Source: Deltaproteobacteria bacterium (GTDB taxonomy: Bacteria > Desulfobacterota > Desulfobacteria > Desulfobacterales > ETH-SRB1). Taken from it: a DNA stretch of 6,046 bases. The DNA is taken from NCBI GenBank assembly GCA_003647525.1, contig QMMZ01000142.1, forward strand, positions 1-6,046, written 5' to 3'. Numbering within the stretch: the stretch's first letter is position 1; each line of letters starts with the position of its first letter. The position numbers were made by a program, and so were the translations under genes. The notes under the pieces were generated by a model, which had not been told where the DNA came from, searched no databases, and worked only from the letters and a program-made list of their open reading frames with translations. Positions 1 to 5,068 of this stretch are shown here, piece by piece.

Positions 1-443
1 ATTATAGCCTGCTTTCTCCAGATTGCTTTTAGCAAATTCAAAGGTCAACGGATCGATTTCAATGGATACAACCAAACCGTCTGGCCCAACAATCTCCCTT
101 GCCAGTGCGGTACCATAGCCAGAGCCAAGACCAACTTCGAGAATTTTGTGGCCCTTATCCAGGCCCAGGGGCTCATAAAAGAGTGGGTAACTGTGTGGGC
201 ATGATATACCTCTTGGCCAGGAATCGGTAGAGGAACTTCCCGATATGCATAGTCCTTGTACATATGCGGTATGAAATCTTCCCTCGGGACGCGCAGCATC
301 GCCTCCTTTATCCGCTCCGACCTGAGATATCCCCGCCTGATCAGCCACTCTACTTTCTTATGTCTTTCCTTTGTAAATTCCTCTCTGCTTTTCGTGGGCT
401 CTTTTGGCGGTGGCACTATCCAACCTTGCATCTTTTGCCTCAC
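1..443 (-). pseudogene. pcm: Protein-L-isoaspartate O-methyltransferase (PIMT/Pcm-like), frameshifted, 3' end outside window
   Basis: PIMT enzymes use S-adenosylmethionine to methylate isoaspartyl residues in damaged cytosolic proteins. Reading leftward from a GTG at 443, the first ~80 codons carry the family N-terminus: a helix ending in RGYLRSERIKEAML, the VPREDFIPH signature (residues ~52-60), then AYREVPLPIPGQE. After that the frame runs into unrelated sequence and stops at 45. From about 216 onward the -1 frame carries the rest of the family: ISCPHSYPLFYEPLGLD, SAM motif I as LEVGLGSGYG (about 113-141), then GLVVSIEIDP, open to the window edge. A missing base between about 195 and 216 explains this. 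Start: GTG 443 has AGGAAG nine bases upstream; ATG 429-431 (codon 5) is an alternative. Family assignment is strong; whether the gene is dead or mis-sequenced is unknown. Confidence 0.85.
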
Positions 444-448
444 ACTGC

Positions 449-571
449 TTATCTTCCTTTTGCCGGCCCCATGACCATCATATTGTGAGCCGCCTCAAGG
501 ACATCAGGGTTTACAAGTTCTTGGTTGTTTGATATCTTTATTATTAAAGAATTCGCCCTGAAATACAACAT
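449..571 (-). CDS. Possible 40-residue small ORF or C-terminal remnant just upstream of pcm
   Basis: A minus-strand frame opens with ATG at 569-571, directly after an in-frame TAG, and ends with TAA at 449-451, five bases before the pcm GTG. Its C-terminal half, with NPDVLEAAHNMMVMGPAKGR, looks protein-like rather than random and ends in a basic tail. The pcm ribosome-binding site lies inside its last codons, which would suit translational coupling. No clear ribosome-binding site precedes its own ATG, and I recognise no family. It could be a real small gene, the tail of a decayed gene, or chance. Confidence 0.25.
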   Translation of the reverse strand: MLYFRANSLIIKISNNQELVNPDVLEAAHNMMVMGPAKGR

Positions 572-592
572 CTAGAAGCTAAAAAATCTATT

Positions 593-1023
593 TTGCCGAT
601 TTCATCCCGCACTTGCATCGAAATGAAAGCTCTATCGTTCTTTGGGTGGCATACAGTGTTTGTTAGCTTTTACTTTTTCTTCACGCTGGTATTCTACACG
701 CCCAAAAAAGAGGTGGCTAAAGGAGAATATACAGCCAAGAACAAGGAACCGAAAATATGGTTTGAATCTTTGCAATCAATGGCGCAAGTACTAAGCAACG
801 AAAATCAGGAACTTTTAAAAATTATAAAAGAACAAAAACCGACCTCTTTAAAAGAGTGGAAATAGCAACCGGACGGAAGCGAAGCAATCTGTCACGAACG
901 TTAAACACAATGGCTAAATATGGTATTGTTGATTTAATAAAAGATAAAAGAACTGTGAAGCCAATTGTGAAAGCAACAGATTTTAAGGTCGAGTTTGGAT
1001 TTAATACTCCCTTCATTCAATAA
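593..1023 (+). pseudogene. Winged-helix antitoxin-like regulator (COG4190 / HVO_A0114 type), frameshifted
   Basis: This family consists of small predicted transcriptional regulators, often found as the DNA-binding partner of a TumE/DUF6516-type toxin. The first frame (593-865) contains KGEYTAKNKEPKIWFESL, then a helix with MAQVLSNENQELLKIIKEQKP, and stops at TAG 863-865. The -1 frame from 853 or 856 continues without a gap as VEIATGRKRSNLSRTLNTMA, the helix-turn-helix recognition part, followed by a wing (YGIVDLIKDKRTVKP), ending at TAA 1021-1023. A lost G at 854-856 restores the family spacing exactly; a -1 slip on the T TTA AAA heptamer at 847-853 would do so too. The N-terminus is unclear: codons 593-700 encode a hydrophobic stretch foreign to this family. 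A GTG at 713-715 would give about 103 residues, but its ribosome-binding site is poor. No toxin partner is visible in the window. Confidence 0.7.
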
Positions 1024-1068
1024 AGATGATGCTTCTCCCATAACATCAAAAGAACCGACAACGCCTTG

Positions 1069-1100
1069 AATTGACAGGGTAAAAATGGAAACTGTCAGTT
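1069..1100. repeat. Inverted repeat, 9-bp arms with one G-T wobble
   Basis: The arms AATTGACAG (1069-1077) and CTGTCAGTT (1092-1100) pair over nine positions with one wobble, around a 14-base loop. No T-run follows on either strand, so it does not look like an intrinsic terminator. It lies 46 bases past the end of the winged-helix pseudogene, and TTGACA occurs both in its left arm (1071-1076) and again at 1106-1111. An operator or a chance hairpin are both possible. Confidence 0.4.
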
Positions 1101-1191
1101 AAATATTGACATTTTCGTAGCTAGACGGGATGGAGGTTCCAGAGGATTTTATCCGTGGGAATTGATTGATGAAACTGGTGTCATAAACTAA
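1075..1191 (+). pseudogene. Orphan C-terminal coding remnant of unknown family
   Basis: This 38-codon open stretch lies between an in-frame TGA (1072-1074) and TAA (1189-1191) and has no ATG, GTG or TTG start in frame. Its translation, including NIDIFVARRDGGSRGFYPWE and then LIDETGVIN, has the composition of a real soluble protein end. The two neighbouring genes are broken by single-base shifts, so this may be the tail of another broken gene whose start is in a different frame. I could not find a convincing upstream half and do not recognise the family. Confidence 0.25.
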
Positions 1192-1223
1192 AGAATCAAA
1201 CCGCTTAGGGAGAGGCCTCAAAA

Positions 1224-1254
1224 ACTCAAGATTCTTCGTGAGCATGTCTTGAGT
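1224..1254. repeat. Perfect 8-bp inverted repeat beside the dksA-like start
   Basis: ACTCAAGA (1224-1231) and TCTTGAGT (1247-1254) are perfect reverse complements around a 15-base loop. The right arm directly abuts the GGAG at 1255-1258, just before the ATG at 1260. In RNA this hairpin could affect access to the ribosome-binding site; in DNA it could be an operator. No T-run follows, so it is not a terminator. The palindrome GAGGCCTC lies just upstream at 1212-1219. Confidence 0.45.
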
Positions 1255-1259
1255 GGAGA

Positions 1260-1614
1260 ATGATTTTGGAAACTGAGAAAAGAGAAAAACTAAAAAATCA
1301 TATCAAAGAAAAGATTGAAGGCTTAAAGGAAAGCATAAAGTCTTATCAACTGCTAACCCAGCCTATATCACCGGATAATGCCATTGGGCGGCTCTCCCGT
1401 ATGGATGCGATAAACAGCAAAAGCATCAATGAAGCCATCCTGAACAATTCGAAACAGACTTTATCAAAACTGGAACGTGCGTTGACGATGATCGATAATC
1501 CTGATTTTGGTTTGTGCTGTGAGTGTGAAGAGCCGATCCCATTTTGCAAGATTGATGATTATGCCCGAATCCGATCTTTGCGTTAAATGTGCTGAGGCCA
1601 TCCACTTTCGTTGA
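1260..1614 (+). pseudogene. Short DksA/TraR-type C4 zinc-finger protein, frameshifted
   Basis: DksA/TraR-like proteins are small regulators with a coiled-coil hairpin and a C4 zinc finger; DksA itself acts through the RNA polymerase secondary channel. The first frame (1260-1586) gives charged helices at residues ~1-30, a conserved AIGRLSRMDAINSKSINEA segment (~42-60), a second helix with SKLERAL, and the first zinc knuckle FGLCCECEEPIPF. It then ends in an unrelated tail at TAA 1584-1586. The +1 frame from ATG 1561 supplies the missing half, MPESDLCVKCAEAIHFR, stopping at TGA 1612-1614. Skipping one T at 1559-1560 yields C-x2-C-x17-C-x2-C, the standard DksA spacing, in a protein of 117 residues, which is normal for the short subfamily. 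The start is ATG 1260, since TGA at 1239-1241 closes the frame upstream; GGAG at 1255-1258 is rather close to it. Without the shift, the encoded protein lacks two zinc ligands. Confidence 0.85.
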
Positions 1615-1730
1615 AAACTATCCGACTACAAATTGAAAGAGACTTCCAATGAGTAACGAACCAGAATACATTTTTTCTTTTATAATTGACCTCTTGGATT
1701 ATTGTTCAAAATAGTTTAGACAATCTTAGG

Positions 1731-1756
1731 GCGAGCTTCTGCTTCTTGCTTTTTTT
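1731..1756 (+). terminator. Weak intrinsic terminator-like hairpin
   Basis: GCGAG (1731-1735) pairs with CTTGC (1745-1749), including one G-U pair, around a nine-base loop. Seven T residues follow at 1750-1756. It could end transcription from the dksA-like gene or act as an attenuator before gcvH. The stem is short and weak. Confidence 0.35.
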
Positions 1757-1863
1757 CAGATTTACAGATATGTTATTTTATTAGTATTGCAATAATTTAA
1801 ATTCTGAATGTCCTGTAAATCCCGTCAAAAAAATAATATTTAAAAGCGCTAAAGTGTTACAAA

Positions 1864-1868
1864 AGGAG
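1864..1868 (+). promoter_or_regulatory. Ribosome-binding site of gcvH
   Basis: AGGAG lies five bases before the ATG at 1874 and fixes the gcvH start. Confidence 0.85.
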
Positions 1869-1873
1869 AAACT

Positions 1874-2278
1874 ATGAAAGAGATCAGTGAATTGAATTTG
1901 CCGGCAGATCTTCGTTATGCGGATGATCATGAATGGGCCAGGCTTGAGGAAGATAAAGTTAGAGTTGGTCTTGACGACTATGCTCAGGATCAGCTAGGAG
2001 ACATTGTTTTTGTTGAACTGCCGCAGGCTGGAGATACTTTTAAAAAGGGAGAAGTATTTGCAACTGTTGAATCTGTGAAAGCTGTCTCTGAATGTTATAT
2101 GCCGATCAGCGGTGAAATCGTTTCTGTTAACAGCGATCTTGAAGAATCTCCTGAACTGGTAAACAACAGCCCTTATGGTGATGGGTGGTTTGTTGTTATC
2201 AATCCCGGTAATCCTTCTGAGATGGATACACTGATGACAAGTGAAGCCTGCCTGGAAAAATTGAAAGGAACAGAATAA
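1874..2278 (+). CDS. gcvH: Glycine cleavage system H protein (lipoyl carrier)
   Basis: GcvH is the small soluble carrier that shuttles the aminomethyl group from the P-protein to the T-protein and has its lipoyl arm reoxidised by the L-protein. The 134-residue product has the full family layout: an N-terminal YADDHEWARLEEDKVRVGL strand pair (15-33), the GDIVFVELPQAGD segment (42-54), the lipoylation hairpin ATVESVKAVSE with acceptor lysine K69, PISGEIVSVN (77-86) and the late NNSPYGDGWFVVI motif. Length is normal. The start is supported by AGGAG five bases upstream. It is the first gene of the gcv operon and its TAA abuts the gcvPA ATG with no gap, pointing to translational coupling. Nothing essential is missing. 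Lipoylation enzymes are not encoded in the window. Confidence 0.98.
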   Translation: MKEISELNLPADLRYADDHEWARLEEDKVRVGLDDYAQDQLGDIVFVELPQAGDTFKKGEVFATVESVKAVSECYMPISGEIVSVNSDLEESPELVNNSPYGDGWFVVINPGNPSEMDTLMTSEACLEKLKGTE

Positions 2279-3610
2279 ATGCGTTTTCTTCCTCATACCA
2301 GCGAAGATATTAAATCAATGCTGCAGGTTGTTGGAGATGATAATATTGATGATCTTTTTTCAACAATACCTGATGATTGTCTTAGTAAGGATGATTTGGC
2401 CCTGCCTGAAGCCTTGACAGAGTGGGAATTAGACTCTCATATGGCTGCCCTTTCCGGCACTATGGCAGTATCACCGGATTATAAGGTTTTCATGGGTGCA
2501 GGCAGCTATGAACATTATATACCTGCTTCAGTATCTTTTCTTCTTGGCCGGTCGGAGTTTGTAACTTCTTATACTCCCTATCAGCCGGAAATAAGCCAGG
2601 GCACGCTCCAGGCAATTTATGAGTATCAGACACTTACAGCCCGCCTTTTAGGAATGGAGGTGGCAACCGCTTCACATTACGATGGGGCAACAGCTCTTGC
2701 CGAATCGCTTCTTATGGCAATTCGTATAAGCAAAAAAAGAAAAGTGGCTGTCTCAAGTTTGATTCATCCTCTCTATCGTCAGGTGGTTCGAACTTATTTT
2801 GAGCCGACCGGATATCAAGTAATTGAACTTCCCTATCTCAAAAACGGTTTGACTGATCTTGCAGGGCTTGATGAACTAAATGATCTTGCGGCTGTTGCAG
2901 TTCAGTCTCCTAATTTTTTTGGATGTATTGAAAACCTTAAGGGGGCTGGAGAGAAGATCCATAATAAAGACGCTTTTTTTATTACATGCTTTACAGAAGC
3001 TCTTTCATACGGGCTTCTAAAAAATCCAGGCAGTCATGATGCTGATATTGTATGCGGTGAAGGTCAAAGCCTGGGTATTCCCCGTTCATTCGGCGGGCCG
3101 GCTCTTGGTATGCTTGCCAGCAGAAAGAAATATATGCGCAGCCTGCCGGGACGCCTTGTTGGTAAAACTAAAGATCTGGACGGGAAAAGAGGTTTTGTTC
3201 TCACACTTGCAACAAGGGAACAGCATATTCGCCGCGAGAAGGCCACTTCCAACATCTGTACAAACAACAGCCTTTGTGCTCTTGCGGCCGCAATTTATAT
3301 GGCATCCGTGGGAGGTACCGGAATAAGGAAACTCGCTGAGCTTAATCATGACAAGGCTGAATATCTAAAGCAGGAATTGAAGAAAGCAGGATCTAAAATT
3401 AGTTTTGAAAGTCCGACATTTAATGAATTCGTGGTGGAATTTCCCGAAGGTTTTGATTCTGTCTATGATCGTCTTCTGGAGAAGAAAATTGTAGCGGGTT
3501 TTCCTCTGTCTGAATACTATCCGGAACTTACAGGCCACTATCTTTTATGCGCTACGGAAACCATGTCAAAAAACGACATGGATATTCTTGTCAGGGAGGT
3601 TAAACTATGA
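2279..3610 (+). CDS. gcvPA: Glycine dehydrogenase (decarboxylating) subunit 1
   Basis: GcvPA is the N-terminal half of the split P-protein; with GcvPB it forms the PLP-dependent glycine decarboxylase that transfers the aminomethyl group to lipoyl-GcvH. The 443-residue product is of normal length. Visible hallmarks are the N-terminal RFLPHTSEDIKSML (2-15), FMGAGSYEHYIP (71-82), RSEFVTSYTPYQPEISQGTL (91-110) followed by QAIYEYQ, and ASHYDGATALAE (131-142). As expected for this subunit, the cofactor lysine is absent; it is provided by GcvPB. A GGAAC stretch inside the end of gcvH may serve as ribosome-binding site. The TGA overlaps the gcvPB start by four bases, consistent with equal expression of the two subunits. 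No internal breaks were seen. Confidence 0.97.
   Translation: MRFLPHTSEDIKSMLQVVGDDNIDDLFSTIPDDCLSKDDLALPEALTEWELDSHMAALSGTMAVSPDYKVFMGAGSYEHYIPASVSFLLGRSEFVTSYTPYQPEISQGTLQAIYEYQTLTARLLGMEVATASHYDGATALAESLLMAIRISKKRKVAVSSLIHPLYRQVVRTYFEPTGYQVIELPYLKNGLTDLAGLDELNDLAAVAVQSPNFFGCIENLKGAGEKIHNKDAFFITCFTEALSYGLLKNPGSHDADIVCGEGQSLGIPRSFGGPALGMLASRKKYMRSLPGRLVGKTKDLDGKRGFVLTLATREQHIRREKATSNICTNNSLCALAAAIYMASVGGTGIRKLAELNHDKAEYLKQELKKAGSKISFESPTFNEFVVEFPEGFDSVYDRLLEKKIVAGFPLSEYYPELTGHYLLCATETMSKNDMDILVREVKL
3593..3599 (+). promoter_or_regulatory. Ribosome-binding site of gcvPB inside gcvPA
   Basis: AGGGAGG sits within the last codons of gcvPA, seven bases before the gcvPB ATG at 3607. It supports that start and the four-base ATGA overlap. 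Confidence 0.85.
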
Positions 3611-5064
3611 AGGAATTCGCAGGTACTACAGGACTTATTTTAAACGAGCCGCTGCTCTGGGAAAAAGGCAAAAAAGGAAGATGCGGTTATTCTTTGCCGC
3701 GGCAGGATGTTGAATCTTTCCCCCTCGATAATGAATTAACAGGAGAATGCCCTGATTTTCCAGATTTGAGCGAGGTTGATGTAGTACGACATTACACCAG
3801 ACTTTCCCAGTGGAATTTCGGGGTTGACACAGGAATGTATCCGCTGGGTTCGTGCACCATGAAATACAGTCCAAAAACAAATGAAAAACAGGCAGCACTT
3901 TCCGGCGTTGCCGGAGCTCACCCACTACTTCCATCAGATCTTTCTCAGGGAATGCTGAGGATGATGTATGAACTTGAGCAATATCTTGCTGAAATTACCG
4001 GCATGGATGCAGTAACCCTTCAGCCTGCTGCGGGAGCGCATGGAGAGATTACAGGCATGTTGATTATTCATGCTTATCACAAAAACAGGGGTGCGCGGCG
4101 TTCCAGGATTCTTGTCCCTGATACAGCCCACGGCACAAATCCCGCGACCGCGACCTTGTGTGGGTATCGTTCTGTACAGGTTAAGTCCGATGAAAACGGA
4201 ATTCTTTCGGTCGCGTCTGTTGCAGATTTAATGGATGAAGACACATCTGGAATAATGCTGACAAATCCGAACACGCTTGGCCTTTTTGAAGAGAACATCA
4301 GGGAAATATCTGAAATTGTTCATTCCAAAGGAGGAATTGTTTATTGCGATGGCGCAAACCTGAATGCTGTAATGGGTATAGTAAAAATGGGAAAAATCGG
4401 AGTTGACGTAATGCATCTGAATTTGCACAAGACATTTTCCACACCCCACGGTGGAGGAGGCCCGGGTTCGGGGCCGGTTTGTGTGAAGAAGCATCTTGAG
4501 CAATTTCTGCCCGTTCCCCGTATTGTTGAGGATAAAGGCAATTATGCGTTTTCTGATAATTATCCCGGATCTATTGGCAAAGTGCAGGCTTTTCACGGAA
4601 ATATTGGAGTCATGGTTAAGGCTTACAGCTATATCATAAGTATGGGGCCGAAAGATCTGAAGATGGCCAGCCGGCTTGCTGTTTTAAATGCAAATTATAT
4701 AAAAGAAAGCCTGAAGGATACTTTACACCTCGCATATGACAGGCCGTGTATGCACGAATGCGTGTTTTCCGATGAAAAACAGAGTGACGACCACGTTACC
4801 ACACTTGATATGGCCAAGCGCCTTATGGATTACGGCTTTCATCCTCCAACCGTTTATTTTCCGTTTGTGGTTCACGGAGCAATAATGGTTGAACCAACGG
4901 AAACAGAGTCAAAAGAAGATATCGACAAATTTATTGAAGCATTTAAGGCCATTGCGAATGAAGCAAAGGAGTCCCCGGACTTGCTGCACAATGCTCCAGG
5001 CAAAAGCAAGGTAAGAAGACTTGATGAAGTAAGCGCTGCCCGCAAACCGTGTCTTGCAGGATGA
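3607..5064 (+). CDS. gcvPB: Glycine dehydrogenase (decarboxylating) subunit 2, PLP-binding
   Basis: GcvPB is the C-terminal half of the split P-protein and carries the PLP cofactor. The 485-residue product has normal length. Key segments are TRLSQWNFGVDTGMYPLGSC followed by TMKYSPK (64-90), LQPAAGAHGEITGM (138-151), PDTAHGTNPATA (171-182), TNPNTLGLFE (219-228), YCDGANLNAV (246-255) and the cofactor loop LNLHKTFSTPHGGGGPG (271-287), where K275 (codon 4429-4431) should form the Schiff base with PLP. A glycine-rich GGGGPGSGP run follows directly. The C-terminus has the usual VRRLDEVSAARKP. It starts by ATGA overlap with gcvPA behind a strong AGGGAGG, and is followed after four bases by the oxidoreductase gene. 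The reaction is reversible; whether this host runs it toward glycine breakdown or synthesis cannot be read from the sequence. Confidence 0.98.
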   Translation: MKEFAGTTGLILNEPLLWEKGKKGRCGYSLPRQDVESFPLDNELTGECPDFPDLSEVDVVRHYTRLSQWNFGVDTGMYPLGSCTMKYSPKTNEKQAALSGVAGAHPLLPSDLSQGMLRMMYELEQYLAEITGMDAVTLQPAAGAHGEITGMLIIHAYHKNRGARRSRILVPDTAHGTNPATATLCGYRSVQVKSDENGILSVASVADLMDEDTSGIMLTNPNTLGLFEENIREISEIVHSKGGIVYCDGANLNAVMGIVKMGKIGVDVMHLNLHKTFSTPHGGGGPGSGPVCVKKHLEQFLPVPRIVEDKGNYAFSDNYPGSIGKVQAFHGNIGVMVKAYSYIISMGPKDLKMASRLAVLNANYIKESLKDTLHLAYDRPCMHECVFSDEKQSDDHVTTLDMAKRLMDYGFHPPTVYFPFVVHGAIMVEPTETESKEDIDKFIEAFKAIANEAKESPDLLHNAPGKSKVRRLDEVSAARKPCLAG

Positions 5065-5068
5065 TAGT

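Larger units (their letters stand above)
1615..1873 (+). other. AT-rich leader upstream of gcvH
   Basis: This 259-base intergenic stretch contains no supported gene. It is AT-rich and should carry the gcv operon promoter. One weak sigma-70-like candidate is TTGACC at 1686-1691 with CAAAAT at 1707-1712, but the spacing of 15 bases is short and the match imperfect. I looked for the conserved tandem aptamer of a glycine riboswitch and found nothing resembling it. Confidence 0.5.

Noticed and set aside
256..488. Two overlapping plus-strand open frames of 72 and 74 codons
   Set aside because: They lie opposite the pcm N-terminal coding region, whose minus-strand translation is clearly PIMT-like; their own translations are not protein-family-like.
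1994..2296. 100-codon minus-strand open frame
   Set aside because: It is antisense to gcvH and the gcvPA start, with no ribosome-binding site or family resemblance.
4228..4596. 122-codon minus-strand open frame
   Set aside because: It is antisense to the PLP-binding core of gcvPB and has no independent support.
5061..5063. Earlier ATG overlapping the gcvPB stop as start of the oxidoreductase
   Set aside because: That frame stops after five codons (TAG at 5076-5078); ATG 5069 leads into the FAD-binding motif.
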